A program made the position numbers and the translations under genes. A stretch of DNA of 62,000 nt from Phoronis australis (Eukaryota; Phoronida; Phoronidae). Under the pieces are notes generated by a model. That model did no database searches, was not told the origin of the DNA, and worked only from the letters and a program-made list of their open reading frames with translations. Positions 14,382 to 27,050 of the stretch are shown here, one piece after another; the first letter of the stretch is position 1, and the number at the start of each line of letters is the position of its first letter. The DNA lies in NCBI GenBank assembly GCA_002633005.1, contig NMRA01000283.1:1-62000 (forward strand), in the 5' to 3' direction.

Positions 14382-14588
14382 ATGGCGAAACACAGCAGAT
14401 CAGAAGACGAGTACAATTTTGAGCAAGAATTGGATAATTATTATGCAGACAGCGGGCAGGGTGGATACGGGCATGGCACTCAAGTACTTGAAAAAACAGA
14501 CTATGTAATCGATTTCCCACTTAGCTATCTTTCGTCGAACTCGACTCACTTGCACGAGAAATGCTGCAGACTTGCATGTATTGTGTGA
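14382..14588 (+). CDS. Small unrecognised open frame, copy A
   Basis: A 68-codon frame starting at ATG. It is acidic and polar near the start (SEDEYNFEQELDNYY) followed by a Gly/His-containing patch. I do not recognise a family. The same frame stays open in copy B (30668-30874) with a Gln-to-Glu change, but the two copies are so similar overall that this says little about selection. No convincing splice sites or promoter were found. It may be a fragment of a mobile element or chance. Confidence 0.15.
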   Translation: MAKHSRSEDEYNFEQELDNYYADSGQGGYGHGTQVLEKTDYVIDFPLSYLSSNSTHLHEKCCRLACIV

Positions 14589-14765
14589 GCCACACCCAGC
14601 TGAACCAAGGGGTGGACAATATTCACAAAATAGACACTTAATAATCACTCAAAAAGGCCACAAAGTGTTCGTTATTTATAAAATTTGCAAATACACTTAC
14701 AAGGCGGGGATCTTTCATCGTAGCACCGCTTTTGTGTTTGGTCGAAACACGATTCCTTGAAATGT

Positions 14766-14935
14766 GCCGAACAAAGTGTGACTCCCGACTGAATCGCATG
14801 CTCCACACTGAAGTTCCACACTCTCATGCGGAGCACAAACCGATGTCACTTCTGTGTGACTTTCATGCATTTAGGACATTTGAATACAGAAACGTTCTCA
14901 GTCAAGTTGCTGTTACTACAGTCTCCACAAACGCA
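14766..14935 (-). pseudogene. Possible decayed RING/TRIM-like zinc-binding fragment, copy A
   Basis: On the minus strand three CxxC pairs occur within about 130 bp: CGDC (coding bases within 14909-14929), CPKC in the context VFKCPKCMKVTQK (14867-14878) and, in another frame, LQCGACDS (14796-14807). The second resembles the end of a TRIM-type RING finger (FxCPxCRKVT) and the third the start of a B-box. A stop follows KVTQK, the third motif needs a frame change, and the spacing is shorter than usual, so at best this is a dead fragment. It could also be a chance cysteine cluster. The same sequence is at 31037-31206. Confidence 0.25.
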
Positions 14936-15214
14936 CCTTTACATGTCTGAAAAAGACGAGTCACAGCGAACTTTCCTCACAACTTACTTCTCAGTATCGC
15001 TCTGGTAAAACGGCGAGACGGTCTTCCACCCCTAACGTACAACTCCGATAACAGAAAAATGTGTTTGACTTGTTTCTTACCAACAGGTTATTAAATCTCT
15101 GAAAATGTAATAATAATATTCTTTGTTAGACACAGAGTCGCGGTGGGAACTCTTTAAAACATGATTAAAGGAGCCACCAGCACCTGCGTTGTTATCCGAA
15201 GGAAATCCGCATTT

Positions 15215-15215
15215 N
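15215..15215. other. Single N at a copy A/copy B structural difference
   Basis: One ambiguous base between 'aatccgcattt' and 'attaatgaacttggg'. In copy B about 850 bp separates the same two words (31484 to 32334). The N therefore marks a collapsed or joined gap and not a point ambiguity. Confidence 0.9.
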
Positions 15216-16457
15216 ATTAATGAACTTGGGTAAACAAAAAATGTAACAACAAACATGCACTTTAAGAAAAATTAGGTAAAATTGCTATACACTAAGGACA
15301 TTTCGATAACTGTCGAAAATATCGAAGATATATTTCAACAGCAAAAAACTAAAATGGACATAATCCTTACGGTCGGCTTCGGAGCCTCATCGGCGCGCGA
15401 TGAGCACTTAGCTCCGTCAGGTTTGAATTAATTTAATTCGAGATAAAAAGTACTGCGTGATTTTCCTAACACTAAAAATAATCCCTCATCGCTGACGCTG
15501 ACTATCAACTCATCAACCACATTTCACTTGTCTCATCCCCGCCACCTCTTGTTCAGTTTGAGTTTTCGGTCAAGTGATCGCGGAAATTTCATTTGGACAA
15601 CTGCGATGTCATCTTGTTTTGTCTAATAATTGAAATTTTTCAAAGTCAATTTAGCAAGTGACTCTCTTATTTCAGTAGTCGGAAATAGGTACCTAGAAAT
15701 GTTTGGTAGTGTAAGGTTTTTGTTTGTTTGTTTCATGTCAAGCGTTTTAGCCGTGTTGTTATCACGACAACATGAATTCTTAGGCTTAAAACAAACAATT
15801 CGAACCGTAATAACAGTTCTTGTGATACTGTACATCAGCAGGTGACAAACTAAAGAGTGTCCCTGTGTCGCATGTAATACGTTCCCATCTCACGGTATTT
15901 TAAACAGCGTTTGCACATAACAGTCGTTGCCACAGTATACGTAGCGGGATTTATATTCAAATATGGATGTGCACGTTCACCCTTGACTGATTGTTACTTG
16001 AAACCTCAGAACTGTGTATTTTTGCTAAGTACTTTACGTTCAGTTTGACGCATATGAGCAGCAGAGTATTTTAAAGACACATCAAGAATACCTTGCAAAT
16101 CTATATGTATGTCATCACTATGTCTTTTAATTTGTTGTATAACCGTTCTGAGGCCATGAACTAAAAATGAAGTAAAAGTTTAACATATTATTTTTTAGTC
16201 TATATAACCGGTTACAGCTCTTATTGTATAATCTTTTCTTACCCAAATTAAAGCAGAGGTAATTTTGTTGACACAAAGATGTGTAAGTAGTTAAGAACAC
16301 AAAAGCACATGAAAACTAAAAGAACTATAAAACAGGTAAAAATTAACTGTATATAGAAAATCGCAGTACAGAATAGAAGATTATTTTGGAATTTTTATAT
16401 TAACACTATTAGAATAGAAAAGTTAAACCATCACAGTATTGTGTAGAAATTTATGTT

Positions 16458-16532
16458 GTATTACATTGTACAGTGTTACAATGTTGGAGGCATTCGTTAA
16501 ATTTTATTGTATTACATTGTACAGTGTTACAA
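16458..16532. repeat. 24-bp direct repeat at the duplication breakpoint
   Basis: A 24-bp sequence beginning gtattacattgtacagtg occurs at 16458-16481 and again at 16509-16532, immediately before the switch back into minisatellite. Copy B has it once (about 33485-33508) and then continues into unique DNA. The extra copy looks like a scar of the event that joined this flank to array 2. Confidence 0.8.
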
Positions 16533-19500
16533 CGACGATGCGCATTAGTATACGCGTATCTAGTCTCTATAAGCATCTATTTGCGTCTACACCTGTCTAT
16601 TAGCGTCAATACGCGTCTATAGACAACTTGTACGCGTATGTAGCCTACATACGCGTCTACTCGGTATTTGTGTCTGTATGCGCGTCGTTGCGCGTATATA
16701 CGCATTTATATACGCGTATATAGCCTCTTCACGCGTGTATTCGCGTCCATACTCGTCTTTGCATTTCTATAAGGGTCTAAACGTATCTTATACACGTCTA
16801 TATTCTCTATACACGCCTGTTTTTTTCTATAATATAATCGTCTCCTTGCGTCTGTGCGCGTATATACCCATTTAAACTCTACATTCCACTCTCGGCTATG
16901 TGCGTCCATACGTGTCTATACGTGTCTATGCTCGTCTAAGCGCATCTATGCTCGTCTATACGCATCTTTATACACTTCGATAGCTTCTATACGCGTATAT
17001 TCGGGTCTATAATTGTCTATATGCGTCTAAGCTCGTTTATGCTGTTTGTAAGCATCTATATACGCGTGTATAGCCTCTATATGCGTCTATTTGAGTCTAC
17101 ACGCGCTCATTCGCGTATACGAGTCCACACGCGTCTATGCACGTGTATTTGCGTCTAAGTTTATACGCATCTAGAGCCTCTATACTAGTCTATTTGCGTT
17201 TGCACGCACCTGTACGCATCTACACATGTCTATACGTGTCTATACTCGTCTATAGGCGTGTAATCACAATTTTATACGCGTTTTCAGCCTCTAAGCGCGT
17301 CTATTCCCGTCTACACGCATCTGTACGTGTTCATACTCTTCTAAATGCGTCTATATGAGCCTATGCTTTTCTATACGCGTCTTAGCGCCTATGCCCGTTG
17401 ATACGCAAATTTATGCGCATTGATAGCCTCTATACGCATATATTTGTGTATATAGGCGTCTATTTGAGTATAAACGCGTCTCTTCTCGACTATAGGCGTC
17501 CACGCACGTCTATAAAGAAGTTAATACGCGTCTATAGCCTCTATACACGTCTATTTGCGTCAACACCTCTATTATCGTCCTTACCAGGCTATGCGCGTGT
17601 ATACCCTTTTCCGTACGCGTTTTTTGAGTCTACACGCGTCTCTCTGCCTCTATATGCGTTCATACGCGTGTATGGGCGTCTCTATGAATCTATAGACGTG
17701 TGTGTGTCTAAGCGCGTCTATGCCCATTAACGCACATGTATGTACTCGTATAGAGCCCGCAAACGGGTCTACTTGTTTCTACGAGCGTCTATACACGTCT
17801 ATGCGCGTCTATACGCAACTTTATTCGCGTCTATAGGTTCTATTTTCATCTACACGCATCTATATGCGCCCATACATGTTTTTACGTGTCTATACTCGTC
17901 TATGCGCATCTAATCGCAACTTTATACGCGTCTTTAGCCACTATACTCGTCTATTTGAGTCTACACGCGTCTATTCACGTCTATACGAGTCTATACGCGT
18001 CTAAGGGCTTCTTAACCCAGCTTATGCGCGTCTAGATCCAATAAACGAGTCTATTTGTGTCTATACCCACCTATACGCGTCCATACTCGTCTGAACTCGT
18101 CTATATGAGTCTATACTCGTCTATACACGTCTATATGAATCTGTACTCATCTATACGCGTCTAAGCGCGCCTATGCACATATATATTTGCATATATAGCC
18201 TCTATATGCATATATTTGCGTCTACAAGCGTCTTACGTCAACACGCGTCTATACTCGTTTATGCTCATCTATGCGCGCCTATACGCAACTTTATACGCGT
18301 CTAGAGCCCCCATACGCTTCTACTCGGGTCTATAAGCGTCTATATATACGCGTCTATATGAGTCTTTACTCGTCTAAACGCGTCTCTATGAGGCTATGCT
18401 GGCATCTTTCCATTGAAACGCATATATATACGCGTATATAGCTTATATACCAATCTAGTTGCGTCTATACTCGTCTTTGCGCGTCTATGCGAGTATATAA
18501 GCATCTATACACACGTATATTACCTCTATACTCGTCTATGTGAGTCTATACGAGTCCATGAGCGCCTCTGCACATATACACGCTTTTATGAACGCGTATA
18601 TAGCATCTATACGCGTCTATTTGCGTTTGTACGGGTCCATGGCGTCTCTACGCGTCTATGCTCGTCTATGCGCGACATGCGCGTCCACGCAATTTTATAC
18701 GCATCTATAGCCTCTGTATTCGTGTATCAGCGTCGAAGCCCCTTGATACGCATAGTCATTCGAATATGAAGCCTCTAAACTCTTCTATTTGCGTCTCTAT
18801 GTGCGTCGTGGAGCGTATATACGCATTTATATACGCGTATTTAGGCTCTACACGCATCTATTTGTGTCTATAGCGTTTTGACGCGTTTCTACTCGTTTAG
18901 GCACGTCTATTCGCGTGCACACGCAACTTTATACGCGTCTCGAGCATCTACACGCGTCTATATGCCTATACACGCGTCTAAAGGCGTCTATGCGCGTCTT
19001 TCCGCGTAAATACGCTTTGATATACGCGCATATAGCGTCTACGCGCGTCTCTTTGGGTCTTCACGCACATATTTGCGTCTATACGCGTCCATACGCGTTC
19101 ATTTTCGTCTAGGTGCCTCTATGCGAGTCGATACAGTACTTCATACGCGTTTAGACAATCTATACCAGTCCATTTGCGTCTAAACGAGTCTATACACGTC
19201 TATACTGTCTATACTGGTCTATTAGTGTCTATGCCCGTTTATACGGATTAATATACGCATATATACACTCTATACACATGTATTTGCGTCTACATGCGTC
19301 TAATCGCGTTCATACGCGTCTATACTTGTCTATGCTCGTCTATGCGTGCTTATGCGCATTTTTATACGCGTCTAGAGCCTCTCTAGGCGCATGTTCGTTT
19401 TACGCCTATATATACAACTCTTTACGCGACTATATGTGTCTATACTCGTCTATACGCGTCTCTATCACATATATGTACGTGCATATATTTACGCGCATAT

Positions 19501-22500
19501 ATGTACGCGTATATAGCCTCTGTACCAATCGATTTGCGTCTATAGTCGTCTTTGCGCGTATATACGTATTTATATACACGTATATTGCATCTATACGCGT
19601 CTATGTCTGTTTATACGCGTCTTTGCACATACATACGCATTTATTAACGCGTGTATAGCATCTATACGCGCATATGTGAGTTTTTACGGATTCATTTGCG
19701 TCTTTACGCGTGTATACTCGTCTATGTGCGATATGCACGTCTATACGCAATTTTGTACGCGTCTATATCCGTTGATACGCATATACCTGCGAGTATATAG
19801 CCTCCATGCGCTTCTATTTGCGTCTCTGTGTGCGTCGTTGAGCGTATATACATACCTATATACGCGTAGTTAGCCTCTAAACGCTTGTATTTGCGTCATT
19901 ACGCGTCTTGACGCGTCTGTGCGCGTATATAGGTATTTACATACGAGTATGTTTCCAATATACGCGTCTATTTTAGTCAAAACGCGTCTATTCGCGTATA
20001 TACGCGGCCACACGCGTTTCAACTCGTCTAGGCACGTCTATTTTCGGCGACAACAACTTTATACAGGTGTCGAGCATCTATTCGCGTCTACTTGCGTATA
20101 GAAGCGTCTGTACGCATCTGTGCGCGAATTTTGCGCGTATATACAATGTACGCTTTAATATACGCGTATATAGCCTCTCTGCGCGCGCCCATTTGAGTCT
20201 TCACGCGTCTATATGAGTCTAAACGCGTCTATTCTGGTCTATATGCGTCTATGCGAGTCTATACTTGTCTATAAGGGTCCGTGCGATATATACGCATATA
20301 TAAGCGTATTGTGCCCCTGCAGGCGTTTATTTGAGATGAGACATACGTCTATACGCGTCTTTACGGGTCTGTAACGGACTTTGCGCGTCTACGCACATCT
20401 GTACGCAAATTTATACTCGTCTAAAGCTTCTCTACGCGTCTCTTTGTGTGTACTCGTGTCCTTTCGCTTGCATTTGCGTGTCTGTACCCGTTGATACGCA
20501 TCTAGATATGCGCATCTATCCTCTATACGGGTCTTTTTGAATCTACAAGCTTCTGTTTGCGTCTATACGCGTCATTACAAGTCTTAGCGCGTTTATAAAC
20601 GTCCATAGCTTATATACGCGTCTATGCCGGTCTACAAGCCTCTATACTTCGGTATATACACGAATATGCCTGTCTGTGCGCGTATATACGTATCTATATA
20701 CGTGTATATAGCCTCTATACTACTTGTGTCTAGATGCGTTTACATGCGTCTTTACTTGGGTATACGCGTCTTTTCGACACTTTATGCGCGTCTATAGCCT
20801 CTATACCCGACTATTTGCGTCTTCACGACTCTATTCGCGTCCATTCCGTTTACGCGCGTCTATGCCTGTTTAGACGCATCTATGTACGCGTATGTAGCCT
20901 CTAAACGCGCCTTCTTGAGTTTGCATGTGCCTTTTGGCGTCTTTTGGCACGCGTCCGTCCGCGTCTATACGCATGTATGCGCGTATATACGCGTCTATTT
21001 GCGTCGATGCGCGTTTCCATGCATCAATATCTGGGTCCGTACGCTCTATACGCGTCTATTTGTGTCTAAAAGAGGCTTTACGGGTATATATAAGAGAGTC
21101 TATACGCGTCTATATGCGTCTTCATTCATCCATGCTTCTCTATACGCGTTTATACGCGTCTGAGCCCGTCTATGCCCATTTATGTGCATTAATATGCGCG
21201 TATATTGGCTCTATACGCGTCTATTTGCGTCTTTGTGAGTCTGCACGTGTATATACGCTTGTGCTTGAGTCTACAAGCGTCTATTAGCGACTAAACGCGT
21301 CTATACTCGTCTATGTGCGTCTATGCACGTTTATATGCACCCTTATAAAGATATATAGCTTCTTTACGTGTCTCTTTGAGTCTACACGCGTCCGTTTGCA
21401 TTTGTACCCGCCCGTAAGCGTCTATGGGTGTCTATACGCATCTATATACGTGTCTAAGCGCGTCTATGCTCGATGGCTCACATTAATATACGCATGTATA
21501 GACTTAATAAGCATCTTTTTATGTCTACACCTATCTATTAGCGTCTATACGCGTCTATAGGCAACATTATACTCGTCTATAGCCTGTATACGACTCTATA
21601 CGCGTCTTTACGAGTCTAAATGAGTCTATACTCGTCTTTTAGCGTCTGTATGAGTATACTGGTCTATACGCATTTAAACGCGCCTCAGCCAGTTGAGACG
21701 CATATATATTTCCGTATATAGCCTCTATACGCCTCTATTTGGTTCTATATGCGCGTCGTTGAGCGTATATACGCATCAAGATACGCGCTTATAGCCTCTA
21801 TACGCATCTTTTTGAGTTTGCACGCGTGTATACATGTATGAGTCTATACTCGTCGATACGCGTCTAAGAGTGTCTAAGCCAGTTAAGACGCGTAAATATA
21901 TACATGTATATAGCCCAATCGATTTGCGTCTATTCGCGTCTGCGCGTCTTGGCCCGCATATACGCATCTATTTCAGTCTACATGCGACTATTCGCGTCTA
22001 CACGTTTCCATGCGCGTCTACACCCGTGTATGCGCGTATAGGCAACTTTATACGCGTGTATAGTCTCCATACCTGTCTATTCGGGTCTATAAGTGTCCAT
22101 ACGCCCCTATATACGCGTCTACACGCGTCTATATGGGTCTTTACTCGGCTATACGCATCTAAGCACTATAAACGCATCTATGTATGCGTATATAGCCCCT
22201 GCACGCGTTTATTTGCGTCTGTACACGGGTTTGCGTGTCTGTTCACGTATAGACGTATCTGTATACGCGTATATTGTCTCTATTCGCGTCTGTGCGTGTA
22301 TATACGCATTCATATACGCGTATATAACCTCTTTGCGCGTTTTTTTAGTTACACGCGTCTATTTGCGTATATACGAGAATATGGTTGGGTATATGCATCT
22401 ATATTTGCATTTATATGCGTCTAAGCGCGTCTATGCCCGTTTATACGCATGAATTTACGCGTTCATAGGCTCTATGTGCGTCTATTGTTTTTCTACGCGA

Positions 22501-25500
22501 CTAATAGCGTCTATACGCAGCCATACGCAACTTAATACGCGTCCAGCGCGTCGATAAGCGTCTATTTGCGTCTAGACGCGTCTATGGGCGTCTGCGCGTA
22601 CACACGCATTGATATACGGGCAAATGGGCTCTTTTCGCGTCAGTTTGAGTCTACACGCGTCTATACACATCTATACTCGTATATGCGCGTCTATGCAATT
22701 TTATACGCATCTATAGTCTCTATAAGTGTTTTCTTGGGTCTGCACCTATATACGCGTATAAAGCCTCTATAAGCATTTTTGCGTCTATATGCATCAGTAC
22801 CCGTCTATGGGTATCTATACGCATCTAAGCGCCATTTTGCGCGTATGTACGCATTTAAACACGCCTGTAAAACCTCCATACCCATGTATTTGCGTCTACA
22901 CGCGCTTCTATTTTTGTCTAGATGCTTTTATACGCGTTCTTAGGCATCTACACGCTTCTGTTTTTGTCTTTTTATGTCTGTGCCCATATATAGGCATGCA
23001 TATACGAGTATATAGCCTCTATACGTGTCTGTATAAGTCTATACGTATCTAAACTCGACTATGCGCGTCTATGCGCAACTTTGTACGCATCCGTAGCCTC
23101 TTTACTCGTCTTTTCGGGTCTATAAGCGTCTAAACGCGTATATATATATATATGTATATATATATATGTATATATATATGAGTCTATACTCGTCTATATG
23201 CGTATTGGCGCATCCCTGCCCGTTGGCATGCATATATACGCGTATCTAGCCTCTATACGCATAAATTTGCGTGTAAACGCGTCTTATAGCGTCTATACCC
23301 GTTTACGCGCGTCTATACGCAACTTTATACGCGTCTATAAGTCCATATACAAGTCCATTTACGTCTCCACGCGTCTATTTGCCCATACCCATCTATGCGC
23401 CCGTCAATACGAATCTATGAGCGTCTCTGCGCAAAGATATGCATTTATATATGCGCATAGCCTTGATACGCTTCTGTTTGCGCCTGTACGCGTCAATAGG
23501 TGTCTATACGCACTTATACACCTCTATGCACGATATGCGCGTCTACTCGCAACTTTATACGCGTCTATAGCCTCTATTAACACCCTTTCCTGACTATGTG
23601 CGTTTACGTCCGTTGATACGCATGTGTATACGCGTTTATAGTCTCTGTACGTATGTTTTTGCGTCTACACGCGACTATTTGCGTGTATACGCGTTTTTGC
23701 TCGTGTGCCCGTATACGCATCTATATTCGCGTATATTGCCTCTATACGCGTCTATTTGAGTTTGCACATGCCGTTTTTCGACTAAACGCGACCATACCCG
23801 TGTATGCGAGTGTATACGCATTTTTATACGCGTCTAAAGCCTTTATTTGCTTCTATTGCGTCCATACTCGTCCATGCGCGTCTCTGACCGTCTAAACGTA
23901 TTTATATACGCATGTACAACCTCTAGACGCGTATATTTGAGTCTAAACGCATTTATTCGCGTCTATAGGCATCTATACGCTTCTATACACGCCTATGCGC
24001 ATTTATACGTTACTTTACACGCGTCTAAAGCCTGCATACGCGTCGATTTGGGTCTACACGCGTCTATTCGCGTCTGTACGCGTCTATGCCCGTCTGTGGC
24101 CGTCTATACGCAAGTATATACGCGTCTAAATCCTCTATACCCACCTTTGTGCATCTACACGCATCTTCACCCGTCCATACTAGTCTAAACGCTCTTTATG
24201 AGTCTATACGGGTCTATATGAATCCATCCTATTCTATACTTGTGTAAGCGCGCCTATGCCCGTTGATAGGCATATATATACGCATATATTTGCGTCTACA
24301 CATATATAGTCTCTATACGCGCCTTTTTGAGTTTGCACGCGTCTTTTGGCGTCTTTTGGCACGCGTCCGTCCACGTCTATGGGCGACTATACTCATCTTT
24401 ATACGCGTTTGCACGCGTCTATCTGCGTCGATGCGCGTTTACAAGTATCAATATACGCGTCTGTAGTCTCTATACGCGTCTATTTGGGTCTGTAAGATGC
24501 TTCAAGCGTATTTATACGCGTCTATACGTGTCTTTACGCGTCTATGCGTCTCTATATGCGTCTATACGCGTCATAGCCCGTGTATGGCCGTTTATGTGCA
24601 TTAATATAAGTGTATATAGACTTTATAATCGTCAGTTTGCATCTAGACTCGTGTATACGCCTCTTTGCGAGTCTGCGCGCTTATATAGGCATCTACTTGA
24701 GTCTACACGCGTCTATTTGCATCTATACGCGTCCGTACGAGTCTATAAGTGTCTATACGCATCTATATACGCGTCTAAGCTCATCTATTCCCCATGATGC
24801 GTATTGATATAAGCGCATACAGTCTCTATAAGCATCTATTTGCGTCTTCACCTCTCTATTAGCGTCAATACGCGTCTATAGGCAACTTGTACGCGTATAT
24901 AGCCTGTATACGCGTTTATTCGGTATTTGTGTCTATTTGAGCGTCGTTGTGCGTATATAAGCATTTATATACGCGTGTATAGCCTTTTCACGCGTGTATT
25001 CGCGTCCGTACTCGTCTTTGCAATTCTATGTGCGTCCATACGCGTCTATACTCTCTATACGCGTCTATTTTCGTCTATACTCGTCTCCGTGCATCTGTGC
25101 GCGTATACGCATTTAATGCCGCGTCTACTCTCGTCTATATGCGTTGATACGTGTCTATACATATCTTTACTGGCTATGCGCTTCTATACTCGTCTATACT
25201 CAATTTTTTACACTTCTATAGCTTCTATACGCGTATACTCGGGTCTATCAACGTCTATTTGCGTCTAAGCTCGTCTATGCCCGTTTGTAATCATCTATAT
25301 ACCCGTATATAGCCTCTATACTTGTCGATTTGAGTCTACATGCGTTCATTCGCGTCCACACGTGTCTATAAACGTGTATGCGCGTCTAGTTTATACGCAT
25401 CTAGAGCCACTATACGCGTCTATTTGCGTCTACACGCATCTGTACGCGTCCATACGTGTCTGTACGTGTCTATACTAGTCTATAAGCGTCTAATGGGAAA

Positions 25501-27050
25501 ATTATACGCTTGTTTAGCCTCTACTCGTGTCTATTTCCATCTACACGCATCGATGCACATTCATACTCGTCTAAGCGCGTCTGTATGAGTCTATGCTGTT
25601 CTATACGCGTCTAAGCGCGCTATGCCCATTGATACGCATATATATGCGCATATGTAGCCTCTATATGCATATATTTGTGTCTATACGCGTCTATTTGAGT
25701 CTAAACGCATCTCTGCGCGACTATATGCGTCCAGGCACGTCTATGCAGAACTTAATACGCGTCTATAGCCTGTATATGCGTCTATTTGCGTTTACACGCC
25801 TCTGTTATCGTTCTTACCAGGCTATGAGCGTCTATGCCCTTTTATACGCATTTATAAACGCTTATATAGCCTCTATACGCGTCCTCTTGAGTCTACACGC
25901 GTCTCTCTGTCTCTATATGCGGCCATACGCGTGTATGGGCGTCTCTATGAATCTATCGTGTCTATGTGCGTCTAAGCGCGTCTATGCCCAATGACGTACA
26001 TGTATTTTCGCGTATAGAGCCTGCAAACGGGTCTACATGCGTCTATACACGTCTAAGCGCGCCTATACGCAATTGTATTCGCGTCTATAGCTTCTATGTG
26101 CGTCTATTTGCGTCCAAACGTGTTTTTACGTGTCTATACTCGTCATACTTTATACGCGTCTTTAGCGTCTTTACTCGTCTTTTTGAGTCTACACGCGTCT
26201 ATTCAGGTATATACGAGTCTATACTCGTCTAAGGGCTTCTTAACGCAACTTTATACGCATCTAGATCCAATAAACGCGTCTATTTGTGTCTACTCGCATA
26301 CTCGTCTAAACTCGTCTATATGAGTCTATACTCGTCTATACGCGTCCATATGAATATGTACTCTTCTATACGCGTCTAAGCGCGCCTATGCCGGTTGATA
26401 CGCATATCAATATTTGCATGTATAGCCTCTATACGCATATATTTTCGTCTAGACGCGTCTAGTTGCGTCTATCCCAGCCGTTTGAGTCTAAACGCGTCTA
26501 TTCGCGACTATATATACGCAATTGTATACGCGTATATAGCTTCTAAGCTCGTCTATTTGAGTCTACACGCGTCTTTTTACGCCCACACACGTGTATACTC
26601 GTCTGTGCTCGTCTATGCGCGCCTATACGCCACTTTATACGCGTCTAGAGCCTCTTTACGCTTCTATTCGGCCTCTATACGCCTATATATACGCGTCTAT
26701 ATGAGTCTACACTCGTCTATACGCGTCTCTATGACTCTACACTGGTCTATACCCGTTGAAACGCATAGATATACGCGTATATAGCTTCTATACCACTCTA
26801 TTTGCGTCTATATTCGTCTTTGCGCGTCTATGCGAGTAAATAAGCATCTATATACACGTTTATTGCCTTTATATTCGTCTATTTCTGTCTATACGCGTCT
26901 ATGAGAGTCTCTGCACATACATACGCCTTTATTAGCGCGTATATAGCATCTATACACGTCTATTTGAGTTTGTACGGGTCTATTTGCGTCTCTACGCGTT
27001 TATACTCGTCTATGCGCGAAATGCACGTCTATACGCAGTTTTGTACGCGG
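16533..27050. repeat. Giant 10-bp minisatellite array 2
   Basis: About 10.5 kb (on the order of 1,050 units) of the same 10-bp repeat. It starts inside the repeat at cgacgatgcgcattag, which matches array 1 at 6045, so 16533-17700 matches 6045-7190, 22545-25870 matches 7194-10690, and 26945-27050 matches 10700-10802. Blocks 17705-22544 (about 4.8 kb) and about 25870-26945 (about 1.1 kb) have no counterpart at that place in array 1. The internal higher-order period is seen from 'cttttggcgtcttttggcac' at 20931 and 24343 (3,412 bp). A further internal match is 17630-18650 with about 25880-27000. Confidence 0.96.
23139..23180. repeat. (TA)n tract in array 2
   Basis: Simple TA repeat with two 'tatg' interruptions, at the place where array 1 has the larger TA/63-bp duplication (7910-8043). 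It shows length divergence between the two array copies. Confidence 0.9.

Larger units (their letters stand above)
10803..16532. repeat. Array-flanking segment, copy A of a segmental duplication
   Basis: This 5.7-kb segment of ordinary AT-rich DNA follows array 1 and is repeated at 27051-33508 with the same order and only a few percent difference. Both copies start at the same point after the array. Copy A lacks the roughly 850 bp that copy B carries at about 31485-32335; a single N stands at that place (15215). No complete gene is recognised inside. It contains a fold-back with a CA tract, a small open frame (14382) and a possible zinc-finger remnant (14766-14935). Confidence 0.93.

Noticed and set aside
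16533-27050. CRISPR-like array of short repeats with variable middles
   Set aside because: The unit is 10 bp with no separate repeat and spacer, variants recur throughout, and the genome is animal (introns, LINE). It is a minisatellite.
1027-27050. Telomeric repeat
   Set aside because: The unit is not of the TTAGGG type and the arrays lie between ordinary sequence on both sides. A subtelomeric or centromeric position cannot be judged from this window.
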